From Paguma larvata (lineage: Eukaryota > Chordata > Mammalia > Carnivora > Viverridae): DNA of 64,000 nucleotides. The translations under genes were made by a program, and so were the position numbers. Numbering within the stretch: the stretch's first letter is position 1; each line of letters begins with the position of its first letter. The notes beneath the pieces are model-generated. The model worked only from the letters and a program-made list of their open reading frames with translations, had not been told where the DNA came from and did no database searches. Shown here one piece after another: positions 22,360-34,775 of the stretch. The stretch covers positions 70,467,312 to 70,531,311 of the forward strand of contig CM057826.1 in assembly GCA_030068075.1 (NCBI GenBank). Direction: 5' to 3'.

Positions 22360-22890
22360 CTTCCACACTATCTCTGGATTAATCTCCCTTAGGTCCTTTC
22401 ATTATGTTAGTGTTCAAAAACTCTACAACTCCCAGTTCCTTACTAAAGAGATTTAATGTCTCCTGGTTTTTCTCCCCAGATTCCCTGCAATTTTTCTACC
22501 TCCCACTTTGACAAGCCTATTTTCCACTAATCCCAACCATAGAACTTTCTCTGGAGTTGGTATCATCATTTATTTGCACCATGCATTCAACTATCATTCA
22601 AGCATTGCTCAACTTGCTTCCTTCCTGAAATACCATCCTCTCTTCTCCACCCCTTCCTTAAGCTTCAGCTTAGATTCTGATTATTGACACTTTGCATGTT
22701 TATTATTTACTTTGCTCTCTGCTGATTAATCTCAGCTCTAAATTCTTATAGAGGTATTGTTTGTTCTATGTAAATTACAATGTGAGTGTCTATTATTTTG
22801 AGTGTTTCATTAACTTTCAGGGGCATGGAATCTTAGGACATCCATAAGACAGTAAACTATTTGGAGGCTTGGATCTCATCTTAAATTTTT
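22360..22890 (+). mobile_element. Old LINE of the L2/L3 (CR1-like) group, 3' region
   Basis: The segment follows the order of an L2/CR1 ORF2 3' end: AACTCTACAACTCCCAGTTCC, TTCCCTGCAATTTTTCTACC, GCTTCCTTCCTGAAATACCA, CACCCCTTCCTTAAGCTTCAG, then an AGTAAACTATTTGGAGGCTT-like 3' UTR block. Strongly diverged. L2 versus L3 cannot be decided by eye. Confidence 0.5.
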
Positions 22891-23239
22891 ATATTATAAG
22901 GATGGATGTCGAATGGATAGAAAGGAATTCTGCCTCATTTCATTAAAAAAAAAAGGATTCAAGGGGTTGTATTAAAATACATATTGTATGCCTTAAACTT
23001 ATGGTAAGGAAACTAATGATTAGGGGTGATGCCCAAATCCTCACTGCTAATGTAAGATGAATCTTTTGAGCTGGTAAAGGATTCCCCTAAAGTGACCTGG
23101 TTACATTGCAGGATGTCTGGGAATCACATCTGCTCTTCCCCCTTTAACACGAAACAGCAGATTGGCATGAAGGTAATAAACAAGGTTGAGCAGGTGCTTG
23201 TTTCCTATAAGTAATAAATTGGATTAGCCCCGCAGGGTT
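22891..23239. other. Unassigned stretch
   Basis: Nothing recognised. A GC-richer patch at 23080-23160 has no open frame. Confidence 0.5.
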
Positions 23240-23491
23240 AAAAAAATACATACTATATAAAAACGGATGAAGGGAAGAGGGAGACACAGGTTTCCAGTTC
23301 TGGAATTAATATGTCAGGGGAATAAAAGGCACAGCATAAGGAACAAGTCAATGACATTGTAACAGTGATGCAGTGGGACAGATGGTAGGTACACTTGGGA
23401 TGAACATAAGATATAAACTTGTCAAATCACTAAGTTGTACACTTGAAACTAATGTAATATTGTGTCAACTATACTCAAATTTTTAAAAATT
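23240..23491 (+). mobile_element. L1 3' UTR, 5'-truncated
   Basis: GGGGAATAAAAGGCACAGCATAAGGAAC, GTTGTACACTTGAAACTAATG and TGTGTCAACTATACTCAAAT are the terminal blocks of an old carnivore/eutherian L1 3' UTR. The A-rich end hosts the next SINE. Confidence 0.75.
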
Positions 23492-23690
23492 AGGGTGGGT
23501 GGGTGGTTCAGGCGGTTTAGTGAGGGACTTTTGATTTTGGCTTAGGTCATGATCTCACGGTTTCGTGAGTTAGAGCCCCACATCAGGCTCTGCACACTGA
23601 TGGGAAAGCCTGCTTGGGATTCTCTATCTCCTTCTCTCTGCCCCTCCCTCTCTCTCTCTCTCAAAATAAATAAGCTTTTTAAAAAATAAA
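23480..23690 (+). mobile_element. SINEC_Fc, old type
   Basis: Starts about 23492 with GGGTGGGTGGGTGGTTCAGG and ends in an A-rich tail near 23690. The probable target duplication (TTTTAAAAAT-like) lies inside the A-rich end of the preceding L1 and so is ambiguous. Old-type diagnostic TTTTGATTTTGGCTTAGG. Confidence 0.9.
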
Positions 23691-23783
23691 AATTTACATA
23701 TATGTAAAATTTATGTATATATATATATACTATACTGAAAAAGCAAAATAAAAGTAAGTGAATGAATTGAGTATAAAGGCAGC

Positions 23784-24240
23784 ATATTAGTTTTCTAGGA
23801 CTATGATAACAAAGTATCTCAAAGTGCGTAGCTTAAAACAACAGCAATTTATGCTTTCACAGTTCTGAAGTTAGGATATCAATGGGCCAATGCTCTCTCT
23901 AAGTATAAAATCCCTCTGTGCCTCTTCCTAGTTCCTGATGGCAGCTATTAATTCTTGGCATTCCTCAACTTACAGCTGCATCACGCTGTTCTCTGCCTCC
24001 ATTGTACATGGCACACACCCTATGTATCTGCATCTACACTATCTCTTCCCTCTTTTTAAAAAAAGCACAGGTCATACTGGATTATGGGCACAGTCTACTT
24101 TAGTATGACTTCATCTTAACTAATTATACGTGCAACAACGCTATATCCAGATAAGGTCACATTCTGAGGTACTGAAGTTCAGAGCTGTAACATATTTTGG
24201 AGAACACAAATCGACCCATAGGAGGCAGTAAAAACTAAGG
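23784..24240. mobile_element. ERVL-class LTR (MLT2-like)
   Basis: Starts TTAGTTTTCTAGGACTATGATAAC and continues GCTTAAAACAACAGCAATTTATG. It ends with TATGACTTCATCTTAACTAATTA, AGATAAGGTCACATTCTGAGG and an ACACAAATCGACCCATAG end. This is a common ancient LTR of the ERVL group, as I recall it. No internal viral genes adjoin it. Its ends are mutually inverted, so orientation is left open. Confidence 0.6.
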
Positions 24241-24880
24241 AGCTAATTAACTCTGAATTTAAAGCATAGAATATACGCTGAGCTCAGCCTGCACGTAAGA
24301 CATAGGCAACACATTTACCTCTAAAAATTATGAGGAAACATGATTAATCACTTGATCCAGAGTTTGTAAAGTTTAGGCCAACAAATTACAAAGGAAAACA
24401 CCGAAATTGTGCATTGATCCCGAGGGAAATTTATCCTAAGAGAGCTGATGAAATAGAATGGTGGGTGATTTAGAAAACAATATTATCAATAAAACTATAC
24501 ATGATATACATGACTTTTTAATAAGAGTTTAATTAGATTTGCCTTTTCAAATTTATACAGTTCAGTCAAATTAATCATGGGCAAAATGGGAGTAATACTT
24601 TTGGAAAATATGACACCATCAGTGTATGTAGTTTCTGATGCTATACTTTAATCAAGGAATATGTATTATCTATTATAAATTAGAATATCAAATTTAATGG
24701 TTATCAGGTCCAAAATATTTTTGTAAATTTTAAAACTTTTCTTAATTTTAACCTTGGAGTTGTTGAGTATTTGATCTGAGATACTTCTTTTGTCATGTTA
24801 TTCTTAGAAGATATTACATATTGTGTGTGAATTTTAGGAATTTCCTCTTAATCTAAATTTGCACATCCAACTTCTTACTT
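24241..24880. other. Unassigned AT-rich stretch
   Basis: No gene or named element recognised. Confidence 0.5.
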
Positions 24881-25124
24881 GAAAACACCACTTAAGGGCG
24901 CCTGGGTGGCTCAGTCGGTTAAGTGGCCGACTTCAGCTCAGGTCATGATCTCACGGTCTGTGAGTTTGAGCCCCGCATTGGGCTCTGTGCTGACGGCTTC
25001 AGATTCTGTACCTCCCTCTCTCTCTGTCCTTCCCTTGCTCACGCTCTGTCTCTATGTCTCTCAAAAATAAAATAAAAATGTTAAAGAAAAAAAATTTTTT
25101 TTTAAAAAAGAAAACACCACTAAG
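24881..25124 (+). mobile_element. SINEC_Fc, young type, with a 21-nt internal deletion
   Basis: Body 24896-25109, near consensus, but the segment between CTGACGG and CTTCAGATTC lacks about 21 nt (the usual AGCTCAGAGCCTGGAGCCTG). Target duplication GAAAACACCACTTAAG / GAAAACACCACTAAG at 24881-24895 and 25110-25124. Confidence 0.97.
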
Positions 25125-25399
25125 ATGTATCACCAAAATCTAATGTTGAATATGTCCCAAAGGATATATGCCAATAGCCTTATTTCCCACAATACAGATA
25201 ATTTTTTTGTTGTTGTTGTTCTCCCATACATTTCCTGAACTTTCCTTGACCTGCTCCATTAGGGATGAGGGACAAGAGGGCAGCTATTCAGAAAACTACA
25301 TTTGGAGGCTCCTGTATTAATTATAATTTGTTTAGATATATTTATATTTTTTCCTGACTTCTTTTTATTAATGTCTTAGCTATCAGTTATATATTTTTC
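25125..25399. other. Unassigned
   Basis: AT-rich sequence with a TTG run near 25209. Nothing recognised. Confidence 0.5.
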
Positions 25400-25660
25400 A
25401 TGTTAAATGTCATGCAGTGTTTTCTCCTTCTAGCTGTTGATAATATTACCATTTGGTCTTTGGTTTTCAACAAATTGATTATAATACACCTGGGTATGTT
25501 TCTCCGTGCATTTATCCCACTTCAATTTACTGGCAATATCTTCCAAATGATATGGGAAATTACCAGCCATTATTTTTTCAAGTACAATTTCTATCCCAAC
25601 TCTCTTCCTTCCCTGCTGGGACCTTTTTTTTGACAAATTTCCACATGCACTTTATGCTTT
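25400..25660 (-). mobile_element. Antisense old L1/HAL1 5' region
   Basis: On the plus strand: TTTGGTTTTCAACAAATTGATTAT, CTGGGTATGTTTCTCCG, TACCAGCCATTATTTTTTCAAG and CTTCCTTCCCTGCTGGGACC. This is the complement of an L1M/HAL1 ORF1-proximal region. Short open frames on both strands here are chance results. Confidence 0.55.
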
Positions 25661-26529
25661 ATTTTGTTATGTTTGACTGCTTTGCTTTGTTTGTTTGTTC
25701 GGGTTTACATATCACTTCTAATAATGTATTTCTGAGTTCAATATATTGCCTATCCTATGTTGGTCTGCTTTTAATCACCTTCATGAGATCCATTTGATTT
25801 TACTTTATATAAATATATAAACATTTTATCTATATTATCTATCTCTTTATTCGCATTGTTTTTCTTTTTCCATCTTTTCTATAACATAGGAATTGAGAAT
25901 ATACTGAAGTCCTTACTAATTACAATATATGTATCATTTCTGGGCCTGCTCTTACAATAGACTATTATATTTCTTTATTGATTATGACTTGTTATTGGAT
26001 ATATGATTAATAATTTTATATCTCATATAACAAAGGTGATACACTATAAAGATGGGGATTATCTTGCCTTCTAATTCTCCTAAGCATATCTTTTACTCTT
26101 AAAGCATGAATCTTAATTCTAGGATGTGGTCCATATTTCTAGACTAGGGCCTTTCTGGTTTCTTAACTCAAAATCCTGGCCACTCACCGTGGTATTTCTA
26201 ACTGAGATTAGCCTCAGATAGTTTTATCGATCTAGGTATCTACTCAAATCTCTCCTGACTCCCTATGGTTATTCTCTGCTAGACACCCTGGAGTTTTACT
26301 CCTTGGGTGCATAGCTAAACACTAAACCAAAGACACAAATAATTTTATATACTTTATCATGACCCATTCCCTGCCATGCCTTTCTCTTTAAATCGTTAAT
26401 CCTGAAACCCCAGCCAACATAGCAGCAATGAACTATAATTTTGTTTTTACCACACAATGATACCATTATCTCCTTTCTGAATTCAACTTACCTGCACTGT
26501 GATTTGGGAAGTCCTATCTATATGCAATA
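25661..26529. other. Unassigned, probably continuing the antisense L1
   Basis: T-rich on the plus strand to about 26100, compatible with more antisense L1, but no clear block is recognisable. 26140-26480 is GC-richer and unassigned. Confidence 0.4.
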
Positions 26530-26760
26530 TGACAAAAAAAGGAAATAAAAGGTATATATATTGAGACAGAAGAAATAAACTTGTTGACAGATGTTGTGGT
26601 TATCTATGCAGAAAATCTGAAAGGATTAACAAAAATTTCCTGAAACTAGTAAGTGATTATAGCAAAGTTACAGGATACAAGTTCCAATCCATATCTTCTG
26701 CTTAAAATTGCTATGAACCTAAATTTCTCTTAAAAGTAAAGATCACTTAAAAGAAATATG
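26530..26760 (+). mobile_element. L1 ORF2 fragment (reverse transcriptase region)
   Basis: GGAAATAAAAGGTATATATA, GTTGACAGATGTTGTGGTTATC, ATGCAGAAAATCTGAAAGGATT and AGCAAAGTTACAGGATACAAG follow the order of the ORF2 reverse transcriptase part. The TTGACAGATGTTGTG block corresponds to the degenerate 'F-A-D-D' active-site region. Frames are broken. Confidence 0.65.
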
Positions 26761-28234
26761 CTGTTACTGGAGTACGAATGTATTTAAGTCTTCTCGAATC
26801 TCCTAACAAAACAGATTTAACAATAAATGCAGTAAAGTACTAAACATGTAAAATAATACAACATTGAAAGCATTTAAACCCAAGTAGTGAAGTGGTATCG
26901 TCACAAACCCCAAAATTCCATTGAACTGTGCCTAACTACAACATCCATGTATATAATTAACTGTGTGAGAGGAAGGAGAAAGATAAAGATATCTGATAGC
27001 CCTGATGCTAGTAAACTGCCAACAATTCATTCAGAAAGCAAAAGAAGACTCTGGAAGAGAAGTTAAGTTAAACTATCTGAGAAAAGCACCAGTAGAGGGG
27101 ACTTTCTGTTTCCATTGTAAGGAATGAGTTTAGGAGACTTCAGGAATGTTAGACAATGCTGAGGAGGCAGAGGTTTCATGAATGCTTGAAACCAACCAAC
27201 TGAAGAAGTTTCCTTCAAGGACAAAACCTATGCAAAAGAGTAACTGATGGGAATGGAACACAAATTAAGCAGGAGAAAGATATCATGGGACAAAAAGAAA
27301 AAGAGTTAGGGCAGGCAGTGTGGAAGAGAAAGAGAGAAAGGGAATATTCTGATAATGGTTTAAAAAAAAAAAAGAAAAGAAAATTGAGGAGACAATTCTC
27401 ACAGTACCTGAACCTACTTTGTGACACTTCACAGTAAAGCCTGAAGCCATGAAGCTATGAAAGTTACCTTAGAATATTCCCCTGTATGGAAAAATAATTT
27501 TAAAAACTCAAGAAAACTCATTTCATATAAATATTCATAACACAATATAATCGCAGTTAAATTCCATACCAACTCATTCTAGGTGAAAAAAAATTATGAG
27601 CTGAATATACATCTTTCAGACAGTGAAAATGTACCAAAAGAACACAATCTCCTAAATATGATTTTAAACATTGAAGCTTAGTATTTCAAAATAAACCGAA
27701 AGTGTTAAACTATGAAAGCATAGGAACTAGGAAAAAATGAGAAGTGTACAATTAGGAAAATAAGGGAGCTTGAAAATACCTCACTGAGTTCTAGAAAAAT
27801 TTAGAAATAAATTTAAAGTAATTTCGTAAATAAAAGTAAAACTAAATAGACAATGAAATGAATAGGTATCACACGTGATACAGTTAAAGACACAGAAAAC
27901 GAAAAGTATAACGGTAAATTTTAAAATCAAGCAAAAATTAAGAGAGACATAAAATGAAGGAGGAAGTCATAGAAAAAGCAGAAAAAGTACACATACACAC
28001 AAACACACACACGCTCCAAGTGAAAACAAAAGAACAAAGAATACATATTAAAATATGGAATATAATATAACTTTTCTGAAATGAATTGAGAATTATATCT
28101 TCATATTGAAAGAGAATATAATTTCTCAGAGCAAAGTTTCTACAAGCAGCCAAAATCAATACATAATATGGTAAAAGTATTTGATTTAAGCCCAAATGCT
28201 TTCACAAGTAAATTGCTTTAAATGACTTTAAAGA
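26761..28234. other. A-rich stretch, probably old L1 sequence
   Basis: Plus strand is A-rich throughout, as in sense L1. 27940-27980 (AGAGAGACATAAAATGAAGGAGG) looks ORF1-like, but the remainder cannot be aligned by eye. A short CA repeat occurs at about 27990-28011. Confidence 0.4.
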
Positions 28235-29066
28235 TAACCCGAACACTACTCAAACTATTTGAAAACATAAATTAAGGAATAAAAACCTCTCAATTCTTGT
28301 TTTAAGGTGAATGTTATATTCATTATAAAACCTGATAAAATTGATTCAAAAAAGAAACCAACCATTTGTATGAATATTAACAAAAGTCTTTGATTTGTAA
28401 ATTTAGTATTATGGCTATAAAAAATTAATCTCATTTTTTCCCCTCAGATAGAAAATTATAGGGTTCATATGAAAGGACGAAAGGCATAGAGAAAGCATGG
28501 AAACCATGAAAAGAATATTCTAGTTCTCTCTATATTAGAGATGTATTTTATGTCCTGCATGTCTAAGAGAATAATATATTAGAAAGTGAATAGACTAAGA
28601 TAATCTGGAAATAGACATATTTGCAAAAAAAAATTTAGTATATTAAAAACATAACATTAGAAATCAGTGAAAAATATTCTTCATAATTAATAGTGTTAGA
28701 ATAATGGCATAGCCATATGAAGAAAAAGCAAAACTATCTCCACACTGTCTATGCCAGTAATAAAAAGAATATATTTAAATTCACCTATAAACTTCAAAGG
28801 AGACAAAATAGTGTTAACTATGATTCACAAAATATAATCGGTAAATGGTAAAATTAATATTTTATTTTCTTACCTGTCCAAAAAATATGACAAATAACAT
28901 TATAATCAATAAATAATAACAACAAAGCAATGAAATATATTTACAATGAAAAATTTTTAAAGGCCATTGGAACTATTCATTAGTAGGATTTTAAGATACG
29001 GTAATTTGGAATATAGACCAAGTCAGATATTCAGATATATTCTAAAGATAAAAACAAATGCAAGTT
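28235..29066 (+). mobile_element. Probable L1 ORF2 remnant
   Basis: CACTACTCAAACTATTTGAAAAC followed by CTCTCAATTCTTGTTTTAAGGTG and CATTATAAAACCTGATAAA follows the ORF2 segment upstream of the polymerase motif. The remainder to 29066 is A-rich without clear blocks. Confidence 0.45.
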
Positions 29067-29158
29067 GTCACTCAGTAGCATGCGTATACTAAAATCATAA
29101 CGACAAAGAGAAGATCAGCATGGACCCAGACAAATTCATGAAGCATTCCATATTTTTC
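29067..29158 (+). pseudogene. U6 snRNA pseudogene, diverged
   Basis: GTCACTCAGTAGCATGCGTATACTAAAAT matches the 5' part of U6. AGAGAAGATCAGCATGGACC and ACAAATTCATGAAGCATTCC match the 3' part, with a deletion of about 15 nt between them (where U6 has CCTGCGCAAGGATGAC) and several substitutions. It ends at the terminal T run. No flanking duplication is visible, so it is older than the copy at 43422. Confidence 0.9.
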
Positions 29159-29879
29159 TATACACTTTAAATCGGCTAAAATGGTAATTTCGTATTATGT
29201 ATATTCTACCATAATAAAAATAAGCAGAAAAATGAATATGAAAGAATAAATGAAATAACTTTTAATTAAAATTATGTAGAAGGTAAAAGAATAGTGAAGG
29301 ACATCTTAAATGTTTTTATAAGCTTAATTTTTATAAAAATATTGGTATTAGGATCATTCTGAGTGTGCACTGATTAAAAAAACGAGAAAAAGCTAATTGT
29401 TTAGATCAATCTCAATAAGAACAGTAATAATGAAAACTAGACATAATATACCTCTTGATGTTATACAATATGAAGCTTACAACTCCTGCTGTTAAGTATT
29501 ATTATTAAAAAATATAGGACAAATTTGATCAGCCTTCTAAACATAACTACTTTTTTACAGGAAATAAGTAAGTATACAGACCACCTTAACTGATACAAAG
29601 GGAGGCAATGAGCAAATCCAGAATGTCCCAAGTTAGAGAGGATCAGTCCCCTTGGGTCCTCTAGCAAATAATTTATATGGAAAAAAAAGGAGGGGAAGCT
29701 TATAAATCAAAAGAAATTTAAATTATATCAATGAAATGCGTCTTATATATTTTGTTGCCTGATTCAAACAAACCATAAAATTAAAATAGTATGAAATATT
29801 GAAATAAATGTGAATATTGTGTTTTTATAACATTAAAGAATTATACTTAATTACTTTAGAAAAGAAAAAATATTGGAAT
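29159..29879. other. Unassigned AT-rich stretch
   Basis: No gene or named repeat recognised. Confidence 0.5.
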
Positions 29880-30110
29880 TATGATTTTTAAAGTATCTTT
29901 TATGTATACATATTGTAGGATCTATGGATGCAATAAAGTGATATCTAGGATTTATCCGAATAAAATAAACTAAGATGGGGTGTGGAGGGAGAATAGGTAT
30001 AGACTTAGAGAAAAATATATCGACTATGTTGAAACTGGATACTGGATCCATAGAGGGTCATTATACTTCTTTTCCTTTTATATATTTATACTTTTCCATC
30101 ATTTTTTAAG
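29880..30110 (+). mobile_element. Probable old L1 3' UTR tip
   Basis: GTTGAAACTGGATACTGGATCC, ATAGAGGGTCATTATACTTC and ATATATTTATACTTTTCCATC follow the order of an old L1 3' UTR end ('gctgggtgatgggtacat... ggttcattatac... aaattttccataa'). Confidence 0.5.
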
Positions 30111-31067
30111 GTAGTACTCACAGACAAAATAATAATGGATGAGGAAAAATCATCATCTCAAGTTATTTAAAAGCTGCGAATGAGAAGAAACCATAAAAAA
30201 TAATCTAAGCTTATGCATACTTTATCTTTTAAAATATCTATTTATATTGTTTCGACTCATTGCCCAACATTCTCATACTTTTTATTTTAAATGTATATGA
30301 CTGGACATGTAGAAAATTGCTAACCAAAAAATGTCGGTCAAATACTTTTGTGAGAAAGTAAGCATTTCTTGGCTTATTTATTTATTTTTAACATCAGCTA
30401 ATCTTAAGGATTAGGCATTAAATGCCAGGTACTTTTTAAAGTACATTTGCTATTTACTCTCCACTAGGGAGAAATGTGACCTCATTCCATGTTCTGAATA
30501 ACACAACTGTGCCCTAGTGATTAGTGCATCAGGTCAGATGGGAGAAAAACACAAGCCTCTGCACTTTTAACAAACTGCTCAGCCTTAAAACGGTTATCAG
30601 GGGGTTTAAAGGCAAATCATTTCTTAAAAGTCAGTTGATTAAGCATGATGGGTAATAAATAAAACAAATTCTATATTCATGTTACTGATGTAGAAGTAAC
30701 AGTCTGCTGACAATGTATATATTTTACACTCTATTCAGGAAAAATAAAAGTCTAAAAGTTTCCTTCGTTTTAAGGTTACAGTTCCATATATTGGGGGACT
30801 ACTGTCATTTTAACTGCTACCAATGTCAGGCTGTGAGATACTCTCATAACCACACAAAGCTCCTTTATACTCCTGAGCTATCAATTCTCAACCCCCACCC
30901 TTGCTTCTAAACAATCACTGATGTGCCAGAAAGCAAACTGTCATTTTGCCTTTTCGAGAATTTCATATAAATTGCACACAAAGCCATAGAATATGTAGTC
31001 TTTAGTGAGTGGCTTCTTTTATATAGCTCCTGACTATGCAATACTGGAACACTTTGCTGCATCGTTG
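30111..31067. other. Unassigned stretch
   Basis: No named element recognised. 30520-30640 and 30800-30960 are less AT-rich. No exon-like frame. Confidence 0.5.
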
Positions 31068-31327
31068 CAGAGTGTCTTCTTTGTTTTTTGTTTGTTTCTT
31101 TGTTTTTGTTTGTTTTTTTTTAAGTTTATTTAATTTTTGAGAGACAGAGCATGAGTGGGGGAGGAGCAAAGAGAGAGGGAGACAGAATATGAAGCAGGTT
31201 CCAGGCTCTGAGCCGTCAGCACAGAGGCCGACGTGGGGCTCAAACCCACGAACCGTGAGATCATGACCTGAGCCGAAGTCGGACGCTTAACCGACTGAGC
31301 CACCCAGGTGCCCCAGAGTGTTTTCTT
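31068..31327 (-). mobile_element. SINEC_Fc, young type
   Basis: Body about 31082-31313 in reverse, with a long TG-rich tail complement. Target duplication CAGAGTGTCTTCTT / CAGAGTGTTTTCTT at 31068-31081 and 31314-31327, one mismatch in 14. Confidence 0.97.
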
Positions 31328-31542
31328 GATATAGTAGAGATGGCACTGAAGAATAGGGCAGAAGCCGCGATACTGTTTCTGCCACTCTAATCTGTGAACT
31401 GGGATGTATATGGTAACTTGTCTCCTCCAGCAACTGTAGGCTAAGGAGAATATACCATTTGTCCTCCTCAAGATTACTGCGTGGGGCTAACTAGAGAGAA
31501 TTGATATAGTACTTTCTAAAGTACAGTGCGCACACACACACA

Positions 31543-31576
<34 letters not shown>

Positions 31577-33184
31577 AAATTATATAAATAAATAAAGTAC
31601 AACACATAACATGATCAATTCAGTAGAAAAGGCTAATAGAAATAAGAGAAATGATAGCTTCAAAGAGTATTTTATGAAACATGAATAAATGTATGTTAAA
31701 ATATAAATTTTAAATAGTCTGCATTTTCACTGCAGAGATGGGAATAACATGGAGGAAGGCTGTGAATAAATTGTATGAAGTTCAAGTAAAATAAGAAACA
31801 AAATCTAAAACTAGAATTATAAGAAGGAACCATGTTCTATCAAAGTCTAAGAAAGCCCATCTAAATAAAAACAAATAGCCAGCTTTAGAATATACTTCAT
31901 TCTTTTAATTTTCATCACTATCAAAATTTTTTTCTACATAGGACAAATTATTTGACAAAGTTATAGTTATAAAATAGAGCATATAACATGTGTCTTTGAG
32001 TTTCTTCTACTTTCCCTGTCAACATGGAAAAAGGGCAAATGAAATGGTTTTTAAATAAAATTTAACCACAAAGAAAGAACTCTTTCAGCAAAATAAGACC
32101 ATAAATATTATATGAAGGTTGACATTTTTAACTAAGGAGAAAAAATAGCAGTGTTTTTTTTTTCCTATTAGTTGTATTTGTTTATTTTATCTGATGTCAA
32201 GAAAAAAGACATCTACTGTCCCTACATCTACTTCAATATGATGGATCTCCTTTCCTGATCCATCCTTTGAAGGCTGAAGTTTCCCTCTTGCCTCTCTATA
32301 CCCTACAGAAAAAGTAGCGACACAACTGCAGTGTGACAGGCTTGAAAATTTCTGACACGAAGAGGAAATTGAGGAAAATTTATGATTTATAAGGAGGCAT
32401 AACAGACCATGCCACTTGGGAGGGGGTAAAGAATGGATTAATCAAAAGATAGCTGGTTTGGGTAGGTTGAATTTTGCCAGTTGAAGGAAAATCCAATTAG
32501 AATGCCTGAAAGATTTGATCACTGTGGAAATTTTGGAAAGGCTAAGAAGACAGAACACTTGATTTTTTGTTTTTTTGTCCTTGTAAGTTAGAAAAATTAT
32601 ATATACCTGAAATAAAGAGTTAACTGGAAGTTTTCCAAGCATCTATATGCTTTTATCCAGTAAAGAAAAGGGAGAATTTTCAATCCATGACTACAAAATG
32701 TAGGATCTCAATCAGACATGTGAAGGATTTTCATTAATGATGGTCACGGGATAAAAAAGTCGACCCACTAAATTAATCTGGCTAATTAAAAAATAAGATT
32801 TATTTCCCCTTATTCTGGTCACTCTATTCAGGAAAAAAAAGGACAAATGTAAGATAGTTATATAAATTTCAAATTACTGTTTAGTATAATGAGTAATAGA
32901 AGCATGCAGCTTACTGAACAACAGTTTTATCAGTAATTAAGAAGAAAGAGTAATCACTGAAGGCTGGAACACTGAAACATTCCAGGGAGAAGGAATTAAT
33001 ATATATGACAGCAGAGTGAACATTTAAATTGAGAAACTAAAGAAAATGAAAACTCAGAAAAAGCATATCATGTGCTCAAATTTAGTAGCAGGAGATTACA
33101 GAATCAAAGCCGTATTTTCTGATTCTATGAATATGCTACTTGTTCTAAAAATTAGAGCTGCTAAAATAATGGATGTTTTTAAAT
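31328..33184. other. Unassigned AT-rich stretch with CA repeat
   Basis: Contains the CA/CT microsatellite at 31532-31575. Otherwise no gene, RNA or named element is recognised over about 1.6 kb. Confidence 0.5.
31532..31575. repeat. (CA)n with internal CT block
   Basis: A CA run, a short CTCTCTCT interruption, then a second CA run of about 12 units. Not part of a SINE. Confidence 0.95.
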
Positions 33185-33640
33185 TTATCTGTTCAGTAAT
33201 ATTTGTTGGATGCCTATGATAGGCTAAATTCTATTCTAGTCAGTGCAGATAAGGCAGTAAGGGAAACAAAGCAGTGAACAAAATAAAGTCCCCTCCTTCT
33301 GTGGAGTTTGTATACTAAAGTGAGGTCGCAAGACAGAACATAAGTAAACAAATACATGGTATAATGTCATAAAATGCTATGAGAAAATTAAAAAGGGTAA
33401 GCAGGTAAAACAGTAAAGATAATTATAATTTTAATCAGGATGCCTAAGGAATGTCCTTCTGGGGAACTAACATTTAAGGATCAGTCTAAATGAGATTTTT
33501 CAGGTACAGATATCTGGGATTACAAACTCTCCACAGTGGGAACATGTGAAGCATGAGATATGATTGGTAAAGATATCAGTGTAGCCGGAGTAGAATTAGT
33601 CAGAGAAAGTAGTAAGATTTGTTGAAGTCTGAACATTTAT
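33185..33640 (-). mobile_element. Antisense L2 LINE 3' region
   Basis: On the plus strand: CAGTAATATTTGTTGGATGCC, AAAGCAGTGAACAAAATAAAGTCCC, TCTGTGGAGTTTGTATACTAAAG, then AACTAACATTTAAGGATCAGTC, AGATATCTGGGATTAC and GTGTAGCCGGAGTAGAATTAG. This is the complement of the L2 3' UTR and ORF2 end in the expected order. Confidence 0.75.
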
Positions 33641-33954
33641 ACATTTATAGTAGGAAAATGGTTAAAATTGTTCTTAATGTTTGAAGGGTGCTACTCATTT
33701 ACACATTAGTACATAGGAAGTGCCTGCATAGCACTATGTAGTAAGTAGCACTTGATACAAAAGTAAAGAGTTTTCTTTCAAAGTAAAAGCCTAATAAAAA
33801 ACCTGTATGAGATAGTCATTGTCATACTAGGCCTTACATATTGTAGAATTATTTACAGAATACAATAGATTCTGATTTCTTAGAGTTCAGTTTTGTCATC
33901 ATATCTGATGTATATAACTGAACCTAAAAAAATATTACTGATGTTTTCAGTTTG

Positions 33955-34008
33955 CAATTGACTCTTGAACATGAGTTTGAACTGTGCAGGCCCACTTATA
34001 CACAGATT

Positions 34009-34046
<38 letters not shown>

Positions 34047-34229
34047 CACACCCATATATATAGTATATAGTACTGTAAATAATTTTCTCTTCCTTATGAT
34101 TTTAGTAATAACGTTTTATTTTTTTCTAGCTCACTTTATTGTAGGAATACAATATATAATATATATGTGAATTTTCAACTGCACAAAGGGTTGGTACTTC
34201 CAACCCCTGCATTGTTCAAGGGTCGACTA
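33955..34229. mobile_element. Tigger/MER2-like non-autonomous DNA transposon with internal GT repeat
   Basis: Terminal inverted repeats CAATTGACTCTTGAAC (33955) and GTTCAAGGGTCGACTA (34214-34229) match the Tigger-type CAGTTGACCCTTGAAC end. Inside are GTACTGTAAATAATTTTCTCTTCC, GCTCACTTTATTGTAGGAATAC and a right-end GAATTTTCAACTGCAC block. A (GT)n of about 15 units (34012-34041) has grown in the left part. No transposase is encoded. Confidence 0.85.
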
Positions 34230-34775
34230 TATATTGAAAGTACACTGATGAATTAATAAATCATATGTGTATAACTGGATCAGCTAGCTGTTTTTGCATA
34301 GCACACCATTCTAAAATTTATTGGGTTCAGTCAATAAGTTAATGACATAATGAAAAGAAAATGTTAAAAATACAAATGAGCAAAATTCACTCAAGAAGAG
34401 ATAAAGAGTGCAATTAGTCCTATATTAAGATATTGTATTCATAGTTAACTTTCCAAAAAGGAAAAAAAAATGATTCAGATGACGTTATTAATGAGTTCTA
34501 TAAAATATTAATGGAAGAAATACCAATTCTAAAAACAAACAAAAAGAAAACAAAACAAAAATCCAGAAAATAGAAAAGAACATTCCTCCTAATTCTTTTA
34601 ATAAGGCCAACATTGTAGTGATACCAAAACAGACAATGATATTATAAGAAAAGAAAATTACAGACCAATAGTCTTCATGAACGTAGATGAAACTCTTTAT
34701 AAATATTAGCAAACTAAGTCCAGTATGTATAATAGTATATTATAAGCAAGTGAGAAATATCCTGGGAATGTTTCC

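Noticed and set aside
23784..24240. TG...CA-like block read as a young retrovirus end
   Set aside because: Divergence is high and no target duplication is visible. It fits an ancient ERVL-group LTR.
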